Shown piece after piece: positions 49,785-57,965 of a stretch of DNA of 64,000 nucleotides. The DNA comes from Paracoccus sp. (in: a-proteobacteria) (GTDB lineage: Bacteria > Pseudomonadota > Alphaproteobacteria > Rhodobacterales > Rhodobacteraceae), in contig NZ_JAUNTO010000002.1 of NCBI RefSeq assembly GCF_030538655.1, positions 124,001-188,000 on the forward strand. The letters run 5' to 3'. Below the pieces are notes generated by a model. That model did not search any database, had not been told where the DNA came from, and worked only from the letters and a program-made list of their open reading frames with translations. Each line of letters opens with the position of its first letter. The stretch's first letter is position 1. The position numbers and the translations under genes are program-made.

Positions 49785-50452
49785 TCCAGCCGCCCGACGC
49801 TCATATGCCGCTTGCCCGCGAAACCGGGGCGGCGCTCTACCGTGAAACCACCCGCTGTCAGCGCGCGGCGGACATGACCTGCGGCAGTATAGGTGGCGAA
49901 TGTGCCGCCCGGCGTGGTATGGCGGGCGACCTGAACCATCAGGGCCTCGCCCCACATCTCGGGGTTTTTGGCGGGGGAAAAGCCGTCCAGAAACCAGGCA
50001 TCCGCCCGGCCATCCCATGCGGGCAGCGTGTGGCGGGCGTCGCCGATAATGATCTGCGCCTGAACACTGCCGACCTGAAACTGTCGCGCGGGCCAGCCTG
50101 CGCGCAGTTGCGCCGCCAGCGGGGCCAGTTCGGGGAATGCCGCATGGGCCGTTTCCAGTTGCGCGCCATCCATCGGAAAGCCCTCGAAGCTGGTAAACCG
50201 CAGCGGCTGATCGGTGGCTGCGGCCAAAGCCAGAAGGTTCAGCCCGGTGCCAAAGCCCAGTTCCGCCACATGAAAGCCGGGGCGCAGCCGAGCGGGCAGA
50301 TCGTTGCCATCCAGAAAGACGTGGCGCGTTTCGGCCAGCCCCCCCGCTAGGCTGAAATACGGGTCGTCAAAGCGGCGCGACACCGGCACGCCGCCCTCGC
50401 GCCAGTCCAGCGCCGGGTGGTTTGTGCCCATCGGATCGGTTACATCAGCCAT
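49772..50452 (-). CDS. mnmD: tRNA (mnm5s2U34) methyltransferase MnmD
   Basis: The 226-residue protein matches the N-terminal half of E. coli MnmC (the DUF752 methyltransferase). It uses S-adenosylmethionine to convert nm5s2U to mnm5s2U at the tRNA wobble base. The SAM motif is FHVAELGFGTGLNLLALAAA, and the family-specific DAWFLDGFSPAKNPEMWGEA is present. It stands alone here rather than fused to an oxidoreductase. The start at 50452 is the first ATG that fits MnmD; the longer upstream frame is unconserved. It is divergent from an MnmC-type FAD oxidoreductase gene by 28 bases. Confidence 0.9.
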   Translation of the reverse strand: MADVTDPMGTNHPALDWREGGVPVSRRFDDPYFSLAGGLAETRHVFLDGNDLPARLRPGFHVAELGFGTGLNLLALAAATDQPLRFTSFEGFPMDGAQLETAHAAFPELAPLAAQLRAGWPARQFQVGSVQAQIIIGDARHTLPAWDGRADAWFLDGFSPAKNPEMWGEALMVQVARHTTPGGTFATYTAAGHVRRALTAGGFTVERRPGFAGKRHMSVGRLDQAA

Positions 50453-50480
50453 CGGCGCAGCTAGGCGAAAGGGGGGCGCG

Positions 50481-51497
50481 ATGGCAAGTGTCACCGTTAT
50501 GGGCGCAGGCATTTTCGGGCTGGCCTGCGCGTGGGAACTGGTCCGGCGCGGTGCGCGCGTGCGGGTGCTGGACGCGCGTGGCGTGGGTGCCGGTGCATCT
50601 GGCGGGCAGGTGGGGGCGCTGTCGCCACATGTGCCGGAAAACTGGAACGACAAAAAGCAGTTTCAACTGGACAGCCTGCTGGCCGCCGATGCGTTCTGGG
50701 CTGGCGCGGCCGATGCGGGGGGCGGCGATTCGGGCTTTGCGCGGATCGGGCGGGTGCAACCGCTGACCGGCGATCCGGCTGCGCTGGCCCCACGACTGGC
50801 GGCATCGGCAGATCGCTGGCCGCAGCCTATGACAGTGGTCGAGGCACCCCTCGGTGCCATTGCCCCGCGCAGTGACAGCGGGTTATGGCTGTGGGACGGT
50901 CTGTCGGGCCGCATTGCGCCGCGTGCAGCGGTGGCCTGTCTGGCGGCGGCGATTTGTGCGCGGGGCGGCTCGGTCGAGGTGGGCGATAGGCCCGGCGGCG
51001 GGCCGGTGATCTGGGCCACGGGCTGGGAATGGCTGCGTGATACCGGCACCGGCGTGGGGCAAAAGGGGCAGTCGGCCTTGCTGCGCTTTGCCGCCCCCGA
51101 TGCGCCGCAAGTTTATGCCGAGGGGCTGCATATCGTGCCGCACGCCGATGGCACGGTGGCGGTTGGTTCCACCAGCGAGCGGGATTTTGCGGATGCCACC
51201 CCCGACGATCAGGCGCTGGATCTGGTGGCGCAGGCGCGGGTGATCTGCCCGGTGCTGGTCGATGCGCCGGTGATCGGCACTTGGGCGGGCATCCGGCCCC
51301 GCGCCGCCTCGCGCGCGCCATTGCTGGGGGCTTGGCCGGGGCGGGCGGGGCATTTTGTGGCAAACGGTGGCTTTAAGATCGGCTTTGGCATGGCTCCGGG
51401 CGTGGCGCGGGTGATGGCTGATCTGGTGCTGGACGGGCGTGATGCGATCCCGGATGCGTTCCGGTTTCAGGGCGCGGGCGACACGCCAATCACATAA
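50481..51497 (+). CDS. FAD-dependent oxidoreductase (MnmC C-terminal-like, DAO fold)
   Basis: The 338-residue protein has an N-terminal dinucleotide motif (VTVMGAGIFGLACAWELVRR) and a DAO-type C-terminus (VANGGFKIGFGMAPGVARVM). In E. coli the C-terminal half of MnmC is such an oxidoreductase and removes the carboxymethyl group from cmnm5U in tRNA. Being divergent from mnmD, it is the natural candidate to provide that step, although ThiO-like or amino-acid oxidase activity is possible. AAAGGGGGG lies upstream of the ATG. The 3' end overlaps the convergent nnrU gene by 31 bases. Confidence 0.82.
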   Translation: MASVTVMGAGIFGLACAWELVRRGARVRVLDARGVGAGASGGQVGALSPHVPENWNDKKQFQLDSLLAADAFWAGAADAGGGDSGFARIGRVQPLTGDPAALAPRLAASADRWPQPMTVVEAPLGAIAPRSDSGLWLWDGLSGRIAPRAAVACLAAAICARGGSVEVGDRPGGGPVIWATGWEWLRDTGTGVGQKGQSALLRFAAPDAPQVYAEGLHIVPHADGTVAVGSTSERDFADATPDDQALDLVAQARVICPVLVDAPVIGTWAGIRPRAASRAPLLGAWPGRAGHFVANGGFKIGFGMAPGVARVMADLVLDGRDAIPDAFRFQGAGDTPIT

Positions 51498-51982
51498 GGG
51501 TGCAGCACAAACAGCCCGGCCCAGATCGCTGCTGCCGTGGCGGCACGTGCCGGGGTAAAGCGCCACTCGGGCTGTCCTTGCCGGGCCATTCCGGCCAGTG
51601 CATAGGCCAGCAGCAGGCCAAAGAACAGCACATGCGCCAGATCGCCATTCGCGATCAGATGCGCCCCGGCCCAGATGGCAAAGCCGCGCATCAGCCCTGA
51701 CAGACCCGGTGCGCAGGCCGCCGCCAGCACCGCCAGTGGCATGGCCAGATTGACCAGCCAGCGTTGCCAGATCGCATGATCCCACAGGGGCACCACGGGC
51801 GCGCGCCCCGCCGCGACGATCAGCCAATACAGCAGCCCCAGCGACAGCAGGCTGTAGGCGATCACATAGCCGCGCCGCGACAGCGCCGCGATCAGCGCCC
51901 CGCGCAGGCCGGGCCGCGCCGGGATCACATGCGACCCCAGAAACGCTGCAAAGGCCAGAATGTATTCGCTCCATCCGCTCAT
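51467..51982 (-). CDS. NnrU family membrane protein
   Basis: The 171-residue polytopic protein has six hydrophobic segments. The start MSGWSEYILAFAAFLGSHVI, then PARPGLRGALIAALSRRGYV, is typical of NnrU; VPLWDHAIWQRWLVNLAMPL and LIANGDLAHVLFFGLLLAYA support this. NnrU was first described near denitrification genes and is related to the methanethiol S-methyltransferase (MddA)/isoprenylcysteine methyltransferase superfamily, but its own activity is unproven. It is convergent with the FAD oxidoreductase gene (31-base overlap) and divergent from the DUF4202 gene. Confidence 0.82.
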   Translation of the reverse strand: MSGWSEYILAFAAFLGSHVIPARPGLRGALIAALSRRGYVIAYSLLSLGLLYWLIVAAGRAPVVPLWDHAIWQRWLVNLAMPLAVLAAACAPGLSGLMRGFAIWAGAHLIANGDLAHVLFFGLLLAYALAGMARQGQPEWRFTPARAATAAAIWAGLFVLHPYVIGVSPAP

Positions 51983-52049
51983 CCGGGTTGAATACGGGTT
52001 GCGGGCGGCTTTGTCATTGCGGATCATTGCCGCAGCCAATGAGGATGCC

Positions 52050-52613
52050 ATGAGCCGACTTGAAACTGCCTTTGCCGCCATCGACGCCGCCAATGCCGCC
52101 GATCCGAATATCGTGGACGGCCAGCCCGCCGAATTGCTGTATGGCCAACGGATGACCGAGCAGCAGCGCCACCTGTTCCCCGATGCGTCCGAGCCGTTGC
52201 AGATCGCCTGTCGGGGCCAGCATGTCGAACGCTGGCTGTTGCCGCGCAAGGATTACGCGATGGACCGGGCGGGCTATCTGCAATGGCGGCAGGAACAGGG
52301 GCGACGCCATGCCGCGCGTGTGGCGGGGATCATGACGGATGCGGGCTATGACGAGGCGGATTGCGCGGCGGTGGTGCGGATGCTGACCAAACAGGGGATC
52401 AAGCGCGATGCGGATGTGCAGGCGCTGGAGGATGTGGCCTGTTTCACCTTCATCCGCTGGTATCTGGGCGATTTCGCGGAAACGCAGCCCGATGACCGGA
52501 TGCTGCGGATCGTGGAAAAGACCGCGCGCAAGATGTCGGCCGAGGCACGGGCGCGGGCCTTGGAAGAATTCCCCATGCCCGATGATTTCGCCGCTGCCTT
52601 TCGGGATGATTGA
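52050..52613 (+). CDS. DUF4202 family protein
   Basis: The 187-residue protein begins LETAFAAIDAANAADPNIVD and contains HVERWLLPRKDYAMDRAGYL, then RQEQGRRHAARVAGIMTDAG, all recognisable DUF4202 blocks. Several His, Asp and Glu residues along it (AAELLYGQRMTEQQRHLFPD, FIRWYLGDFAETQPDDRMLR) resemble the metal-binding helices of HD-type proteins, which is an inference. GAGGATG precedes the ATG. Its stop overlaps the next ATG by one base (TGATG), so the cbiX-like gene is coupled. The family's activity is unknown; it often accompanies tetrapyrrole or nitrogen-oxide genes. Confidence 0.82.
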   Translation: MSRLETAFAAIDAANAADPNIVDGQPAELLYGQRMTEQQRHLFPDASEPLQIACRGQHVERWLLPRKDYAMDRAGYLQWRQEQGRRHAARVAGIMTDAGYDEADCAAVVRMLTKQGIKRDADVQALEDVACFTFIRWYLGDFAETQPDDRMLRIVEKTARKMSAEARARALEEFPMPDDFAAAFRDD

Positions 52614-53299
52614 TGCGTGCGGTGATTGTGGCCCATGGCCAGCCGGGTGCCCCCGGTCCGCAGCAGCAGGCGGTCGAGGAACTGGCCGCCGCCATTCAGA
52701 CCCATGCGCCGGGGCTGACTGTTGTGGGCGCGACGCTGGCGATGCCCGGCGCGCTGGCCGCAGCCGTGCGGCCGGGCTGTGTGATCTATCCGATGTTCAT
52801 GGCCGAGGGCTGGTTCACCACCCGCGAACTGCCGCGACGGCTGGCCGAGATTGGCGCGGATGCACGCGTCTTGCGGCCCTTTGGCGTGGAATCGGCCTTG
52901 CCCGCGCTGTGCATCGCCAAGGCGCGCGCGGCGGCTGAGGGCGAGGGCTGGGACGCGCGCGACACGACGGTGCTGCTGTCGGCGCATGGATCGCAGCGGG
53001 CGCGGGGATCGGCCAATGGCGCAAAGGCTCTGGCGGCCGTGATGGCGCCGCATTTCGCGCGTGTCGTCAATGGCTTCGTCGAGGAGGAACCGTTTCTGGC
53101 CGATGCCGCGCGGGGGCTGACCCGCGCTGTCAGCCTGCCGTTTTTCGCCACGCGGGCGGACCATGTGACCGACGATCTGCCTGTGGCGCTGGATCAGGCC
53201 GAATTCACCGGCCCGCGCCTTGACCCGATCGGCCTTGCGCCCGAGGTGCCTGCGCTGATCGCGGCCAGCCTGCGCGCCGGTCAGTCGGCCTGCCAATAG
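52613..53299 (+). CDS. CbiX/SirB-type chelatase-like protein
   Basis: The 228-residue protein resembles sirohydrochlorin chelatases: MRAVIVAHGQPGAPGPQQQA carries the HG entry, and VLLSAHGSQRARGSANGAKA the second HG block, giving two related halves as in long CbiX/SirB. These enzymes insert Co2+ or Fe2+ into sirohydrochlorin for cobalamin or siroheme. One or two extra histidines in the usual HxxxH metal site are missing, so activity is not certain. It is coupled to DUF4202 upstream, and its end overlaps the convergent GNAT gene by 19 bases. Confidence 0.75.
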   Translation: MRAVIVAHGQPGAPGPQQQAVEELAAAIQTHAPGLTVVGATLAMPGALAAAVRPGCVIYPMFMAEGWFTTRELPRRLAEIGADARVLRPFGVESALPALCIAKARAAAEGEGWDARDTTVLLSAHGSQRARGSANGAKALAAVMAPHFARVVNGFVEEEPFLADAARGLTRAVSLPFFATRADHVTDDLPVALDQAEFTGPRLDPIGLAPEVPALIAASLRAGQSACQ

Positions 53300-53988
53300 G
53301 CATAGCCGCCCGCCGCCTGAAACCCAAGACGTTCATACAGCGCCACCGCACCCGTATTGCCGCGCGAGACGGCCAGCGCGATGCGGTCGGCACCGTGATC
53401 TGCGCCCCAGATCGCCGCCTGCCGCATCATCCAGCCCGCAAGGCCCTTGCGGCGCAGGCCGGGGACGACTTCGACGGCATGGACCATGACCACGCCGCTG
53501 GCCACGGCGACAAAGGCAGCCCCGGCGGCGCGGTCATCCGTCCGGCCAAGGATCGAGGTTTTGGGCGTGGGGGCGCGGTCCATCACCGCCTGACGGGTCG
53601 GGCCGATGTTGCCCGCCGACCAGATTTCCCGCTGAATCGCCATCGGCGGCCAGACGGTGAAGGTGGTAACAGCAGGGATGCTGGCGGTGGTCAGGGCCGA
53701 AACCGGCGCGGCGAGGATCGCGGTGGGCGTGTGGCGGCGAAGGCCGCGTTCAGCCAGCGCCTCGGCCAGTAGGTCGCCCTCGGCCACGCGGAATTGCGGC
53801 GGCTGGTCCCAGTTGCGCTGGATGGCGATGGCTGCCGTGATATCATCGCCCGTCCACGCGCCGGTGACGCGGGCCGACCCGACGCGCCCGCCGCCGCCCC
53901 TGCCGCGACCCACGGTGAACCCGCCCGCAACCGCATATTCGGCGGCGGGCCATGTGGTTTCAAAGGCGTCGCGCAGCGCGGCGTCCAT
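53281..53988 (-). CDS. GNAT family N-acetyltransferase
   Basis: The 235-residue protein has its acetyl-CoA binding part near the C-terminus: VVMVHAVEVVPGLRRKGLAG (R-x-x-G-x-G/A pattern as LRRKGLAG) followed by GNTGAVALYERLGFQAAGGY, the standard end of a GNAT fold. The N-terminal 150 residues show no clear motif and probably form a distinct substrate-binding half. Its ATG overlaps the stop of the CinA-like gene (ATGA), so the two are coupled. Its 3' end overlaps the CbiX-like gene. Substrate unknown. Confidence 0.85.
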   Translation of the reverse strand: MDAALRDAFETTWPAAEYAVAGGFTVGRGRGGGGRVGSARVTGAWTGDDITAAIAIQRNWDQPPQFRVAEGDLLAEALAERGLRRHTPTAILAAPVSALTTASIPAVTTFTVWPPMAIQREIWSAGNIGPTRQAVMDRAPTPKTSILGRTDDRAAGAAFVAVASGVVMVHAVEVVPGLRRKGLAGWMMRQAAIWGADHGADRIALAVSRGNTGAVALYERLGFQAAGGYAYWQAD

Positions 53989-54731
53989 CACAGCGCCAGC
54001 CGCGCGCGCAGCGCCGCCATCGCCTCATCCACCCGCGCGGCATCCAAGCCCCGCACGACCAGATGCGTTCCCCAGCCACCTTCGGCGGTGTTGTAAGGAT
54101 ACGACCCTAGCGACAGATCGGGGAAAGCTGCCGCCACCTCTCGCAACCCCTCGGCCACGTCGGATTCTCCGCGCCGCACCTCGACCGAGGCGGATTGCAC
54201 CGGGCGACCACCGGGCAGGCGCGGGATCAGCCAGTCAACCATGGCACGGAACACCTGCGGCACACCCGCCATCGAATGCGTGCCGCCGATGGAAAAGCCG
54301 GGTGCGGCGCTGACGGCATTGTCGATCAGCGTCGCGCCAACCGGGATGCGGGCCATGCGCAGGCGGTTTTCGGTCAGTTCCAGACCCATCCGCTCGCACC
54401 GGGCGGCCAGCAGGGCGCGCGCCTGCGCGTGGATTTCCAGCGTGGTGCCATGCGCATCGGCCACGGCATCGGCGGTGATGTCGTCATGCGTCGGGCCAAT
54501 GCCGCCCGATGTGAACAGCAGGTCACAGGCCCCGCCAAGGCTGCGGTCCAGCGCGCGGATCGCGGCGACGATGGTGTCATGCACATCTGGCACCACGCGG
54601 ATTTCGCGCAGATCGAACCCGGTCGCCGACAAAATCTGCGCCAGATGATGGGCGTTACCCTCGCGCGTGCGGCCCGACAGGATTTCGTCGCCGATGACCA
54701 GAATGGCGGCGGTGGGGTTATCGGATTGCAT
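53988..54731 (-). CDS. Molybdopterin-binding (CinA/MoaB-like) protein
   Basis: The 247-residue protein has the MoCF-binding fold: AAILVIGDEILSGRTREGNA (the GDE-L-G-R loop), LLFTSGGIGPTHDDITADAV (the S-G-G-x-G-P-T-x-D-D motif), and FSIGGTHSMAGVPQVFRAMV. It lacks the C-terminal nicotinamide-nucleotide amidase domain of CinA. It is the short competence/damage-inducible-type protein found in many alphaproteobacteria. The ATG at 54731 follows AAAGGG with a short spacer. The upstream map gene is divergent. Confidence 0.88.
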   Translation of the reverse strand: MQSDNPTAAILVIGDEILSGRTREGNAHHLAQILSATGFDLREIRVVPDVHDTIVAAIRALDRSLGGACDLLFTSGGIGPTHDDITADAVADAHGTTLEIHAQARALLAARCERMGLELTENRLRMARIPVGATLIDNAVSAAPGFSIGGTHSMAGVPQVFRAMVDWLIPRLPGGRPVQSASVEVRRGESDVAEGLREVAAAFPDLSLGSYPYNTAEGGWGTHLVVRGLDAARVDEAMAALRARLAL

Positions 54732-54830
54732 GGCGACCCTTTCTGCTGGATGCCTCATCTAGACCCGGCGGCGGGGCTGGAACAAGTGGCCTGTCATCGC
54801 TATCTAGGCGGAATGAAAAAAGGCAGCGAC

Positions 54831-55625
54831 ATGGACGAAACCCGCATCACCCGCGAGGGTATCCGCATCCACACCCCCGACGATTTCGCCGGAATGCGCC
54901 GTGCGGGCGCAGTTGCCGCGCAGATTCTGGACGAGGTTGGCCCGATGGTGCAGCCCGGCGTTACCACCGGCGCGTTGGACGATTTTATCCGGGGGCGGGT
55001 GACGGAATTGGGCGTGACCAGCGCCACCATCGGCTATCGCGGTTATCAGCACGCCAGTTGTATCAGCGTGAACCATGTCGTCTGCCATGGTATCCCCGGC
55101 GACAAGGTGCTGTCAGATGGTGATATTCTGAACATCGACGTGACGGTGATCGTCGATGGCTGGTTCGGCGATACCAGCCGGATGTATGTGGCGGGTAAGC
55201 CCTCGGTCAAGGCGATGCGGCTGATTCAGGTCACGTATGACTGCCTGATGAAAGGGATCGAGGCCGTGCGCCCCGGCGCCACCTTTGGCGACATTGGGGC
55301 CGCGATCCAGAAATATGCGGAAGGCCACCGCATGTCGGTGGTGCGCGATTTCTGCGGTCACGGGCTGGGCCGAGTGTTCCACGCCCCGCCGAACGTGTTG
55401 CACTTTGGCCGCGCGGGCAAAGGCCCGGTGCTGGAGGAAGGCATGTTCTTTACCATCGAGCCGATGATTAACCTGGGTCGCCCGGAAACCAAGATTCTGG
55501 CCGACGACTGGACGGCGGTGACGCGCGACAAATCGCTGTCGGCGCAGTTCGAACATTCTGTCGGCGTGACAGCGGACGGGGTGGAAATCTTTACGCCCTC
55601 GGACAAGTTTTTCGATTTCGGGTGA
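54831..55625 (+). CDS. map: Type I methionine aminopeptidase
   Basis: The 264-residue metallopeptidase removes N-terminal methionine from new proteins. The five metal ligands are in the expected blocks: LNIDVTVIVDGWFGDTSRMY (two Asp), CGHGLGRVFHAPPNVLHFGR (His), FFTIEPMINLGR (Glu) and SAQFEHSVGVTADGVEIFTP (Glu). SCISVNHVVCHGIPGD is the classic substrate-side sequence. The ATG at 54831 gives MDETRITREGIRIH; an ATG at 54813 would add six residues. It is divergent from the CinA-like gene. Confidence 0.96.
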   Translation: MDETRITREGIRIHTPDDFAGMRRAGAVAAQILDEVGPMVQPGVTTGALDDFIRGRVTELGVTSATIGYRGYQHASCISVNHVVCHGIPGDKVLSDGDILNIDVTVIVDGWFGDTSRMYVAGKPSVKAMRLIQVTYDCLMKGIEAVRPGATFGDIGAAIQKYAEGHRMSVVRDFCGHGLGRVFHAPPNVLHFGRAGKGPVLEEGMFFTIEPMINLGRPETKILADDWTAVTRDKSLSAQFEHSVGVTADGVEIFTPSDKFFDFG

Positions 55626-55790
55626 TTTTCGGCGGTTTTCGGGAACTTTTGCCCGGCTGGCGGCATAGCATCGGAACCGGGTTCCGGCCTTGCGCGGGCA
55701 CCCCGTAAAAGCCGTCTTATTTCCGCCAGCCGATTGCACCTGCCCCCGCAAAGGCGCACATCAGCGTTAACGATATACGGAGACACTCCC

Positions 55791-56540
55791 ATGCGTAACC
55801 TGATTCTGTCCGCTGCCCTTGCGTTGATTGCTCTGCCTGCTGCTGCTGATACGATCCGCGTCGGCATGTCGGGCAATTACTTTCCCTTTACCTTTGTTCG
55901 CGCTGACCAGTTGCAAGGGTTCGAGGTCGATTTCCTGAACGCCATCGGGCGCGAAACCGGCCATGACATCGAATTTGTCACCATGGGCTTTTCCGGCCTG
56001 ATCGGCGCGCTGGAATCGGGGCGGCTGGATACGGTCGCGAACCAGATCACCATGACCCCGGAACGGGCCGAGCGGTTCGATTTTTCGCAGCCCTATGTCT
56101 ATGATGGTGCGCAGGTCGTGACCCGTGCAGGGAATGAAGGGAATATCACCGGCCCCGAATCGTTGTCGGGCAAGACGGTGGCGGTGAACCTTGGGTCAAA
56201 CTATGAACAGCTGCTGCGCGAATTGCCGAATGCGACCGAAATCGACATCCGCACCTATGAAAGCAATCTTCAACAGGATACCGCGCTTGGCCGCGTCGAT
56301 GCTTTTGTGATGGACCGCGTATCCTCTGCTCAGGTCATCGCCGAAAGCCCGCTGCCGTTGGCCCTTGCCGGAGAGCCTTTCTCGGAAATCCAGAACGCGC
56401 TGCCCTTTCGCAAGGATGCGGCGGGCGAGGCGCTGCGCACGCAGGTCGATGAGGCCATCACCCGCCTGAAGGAAAGCGGCGAATTGGCCGAGATTTCCGT
56501 AAAATGGCTGGGCGCGGATGTAACCAAGCCTGCCAACTGA
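55791..56540 (+). CDS. Polar amino-acid ABC transporter substrate-binding protein
   Basis: The 249-residue periplasmic protein has a signal peptide (MRNLILSAALALIALPAAAD). Its family-3 solute-binding fold shows the signature GFEVDFLNAIGRETGHDIEF and VTMGFSGLIGALESGRLDTV, the hinge region ITMTPERAERFDFSQPY, and LSGKTVAVNLGSNYEQLLR in lobe 2. It captures amino acids such as cystine, glutamine or arginine; the sequence does not decide which. The permease gene starts one base after its stop. Upstream 55626-55790 contains no other gene. Confidence 0.9.
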   Translation: MRNLILSAALALIALPAAADTIRVGMSGNYFPFTFVRADQLQGFEVDFLNAIGRETGHDIEFVTMGFSGLIGALESGRLDTVANQITMTPERAERFDFSQPYVYDGAQVVTRAGNEGNITGPESLSGKTVAVNLGSNYEQLLRELPNATEIDIRTYESNLQQDTALGRVDAFVMDRVSSAQVIAESPLPLALAGEPFSEIQNALPFRKDAAGEALRTQVDEAITRLKESGELAEISVKWLGADVTKPAN

Positions 56541-56541
56541 A

Positions 56542-57213
56542 ATGGCGCTGAACCTGCAATATATGGCTGACCTGATCCCGGTGATCGGCAGCTATGTCCC
56601 GAAAACGCTGGCCATGGCATCTGTTGCCATGGTCCTTGCGCTGATTTTGGCGGCGCTTTTGGCGATCATCCGCGTTTTGCGCGTGCCGGTCGCCAATCAG
56701 ATCACCATCGTTTTCATCAGCTTTTTCCGCGGCACGCCCCTGCTGGTGCAGCTGTTCCTGTTCTATTACGGCTTGCCGCAGATGCTGGCCTTCATGCGCA
56801 ATGTCGATGGGGTAACGGCGGCGGTCTTTGGCCTGACGCTGCATTTCGCCGCCTATATGGCCGAAAGCATCCGCGGCGCGATCATCGGCGTTGACCGTAG
56901 CCAGTGGGAGGCCGCCGAGGCGATCGGCATGACCCGCTGGCAGATGCTGGCGCGTATCATTCTGCCGCAGGCGGCGCGGGTGGCGGCGCCGACTTTGATG
57001 AATTATTTCATCGACATGATTAAATCGACCTCGCTGGCCTTTACCCTTGGCGTGACCGAAATGATGGGCGCGGCGCAGAAAGAGGCGTCGGGGTCTTTCC
57101 TGTATCTTGAGGCGTTTCTGGTCGTCGCCGGGCTTTACTGGGTCATCGTCGAGGCGCTGTCCTTTGCGCAGCGCCGTCTGGAAGTGCGTCTGAACAGGGC
57201 TTTGGCAAGATGA
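56542..57213 (+). CDS. Polar amino-acid ABC transporter permease
   Basis: The 223-residue protein has five hydrophobic helices and the HisM/GlnP-type EAA loop WEAAEAIGMTRWQMLARIIL. The N-terminal VFISFFRGTPLLVQLFLFYY is the family signature of polar amino-acid permeases. It spans the inner membrane as the channel of the transporter encoded with the flanking binding protein and ATPase. The start is one base after the upstream stop, and the ATPase gene overlaps its end (ATGA). Confidence 0.92.
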   Translation: MALNLQYMADLIPVIGSYVPKTLAMASVAMVLALILAALLAIIRVLRVPVANQITIVFISFFRGTPLLVQLFLFYYGLPQMLAFMRNVDGVTAAVFGLTLHFAAYMAESIRGAIIGVDRSQWEAAEAIGMTRWQMLARIILPQAARVAAPTLMNYFIDMIKSTSLAFTLGVTEMMGAAQKEASGSFLYLEAFLVVAGLYWVIVEALSFAQRRLEVRLNRALAR

Positions 57214-57965
57214 GCTGCACGATCGAGATCACCGGCCTGACCAAGCGCTTCGGCGATAACACGGTTCTGAACGGCATCGACCTGTGTATCCAGCCGGGCG
57301 AGCGGCTGGCGATCATCGGGCCTTCGGGGACGGGCAAATCAACGCTGCTGCGCTGTCTGAATTTCCTCGACCGGCCCGATGCGGGGGTGATCCGAATGGG
57401 CGATTTCACCGTGGACGCGGCCCGCGCGACCCGCGCCGATATTCTGGCGCTGCGGCGGCGCACGGCCTTTGTGTTTCAGAACTACGCGCTGTTCGCGAAT
57501 AAAACCGCGCGCGAGAATATCACCGAAGGGCTGGTGGTGGTGAAGGGGCAGTCCCGCGCGGCGGCGAACGCCCGCGCCGATGCGATCCTGCGCCAGATCG
57601 GGCTGACCGAGAAAGCGAATTCCTATCCCGCCGCGCTGTCGGGCGGTCAGCAACAGCGCGTCGGCATTGGCCGGGCGATGGCGCTGGACGCCGATATGAT
57701 GCTGTTTGACGAACCGACCAGCGCCCTTGACCCCGAATGGGTGGGCGAGGTGCTGGACCTGATCCGCAGCATCGCCGACGGTCGCCAGACCATGCTGATC
57801 GTGACGCATGAGATGCAATTCGCCCGCGAGATCGCCGACCGCGTGATCTTTATGGAAGGTGGTCGCATCGTCGAGGCAGGCCCCCCCTCGCAGATTTTCG
57901 ACGCGCCGCAGGACGACCGGACGCGCGCGTTTTTGCGGCGCGTCACCCCCGGCGGAACGGGGTGA
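57210..57965 (+). CDS. Polar amino-acid ABC transporter ATP-binding protein
   Basis: The 251-residue ATPase has Walker A IIGPSGTGKSTLLRCLNFLD, the Q-loop FVFQNYALFANKT, signature LSGGQQQRVGIGRAMALDAD and Walker B MMLFDEPTSALDPEWVGEVL, followed by the H-loop VTHEMQFAREIADRVIFMEG. These match the GlnQ/HisP-type subfamily. It completes the SBP-permease-ATPase set. Its 3' end overlaps the convergent FemAB-like gene by 23 bases. Confidence 0.93.
   Translation: MSCTIEITGLTKRFGDNTVLNGIDLCIQPGERLAIIGPSGTGKSTLLRCLNFLDRPDAGVIRMGDFTVDAARATRADILALRRRTAFVFQNYALFANKTARENITEGLVVVKGQSRAAANARADAILRQIGLTEKANSYPAALSGGQQQRVGIGRAMALDADMMLFDEPTSALDPEWVGEVLDLIRSIADGRQTMLIVTHEMQFAREIADRVIFMEGGRIVEAGPPSQIFDAPQDDRTRAFLRRVTPGGTG

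Noticed and set aside
50445..50805. Minus-strand Arg/Pro-rich frames opposite the FAD oxidoreductase gene
   Set aside because: They overlap an intact gene with a clear dinucleotide motif and have a composition typical of GC-rich shadow frames.
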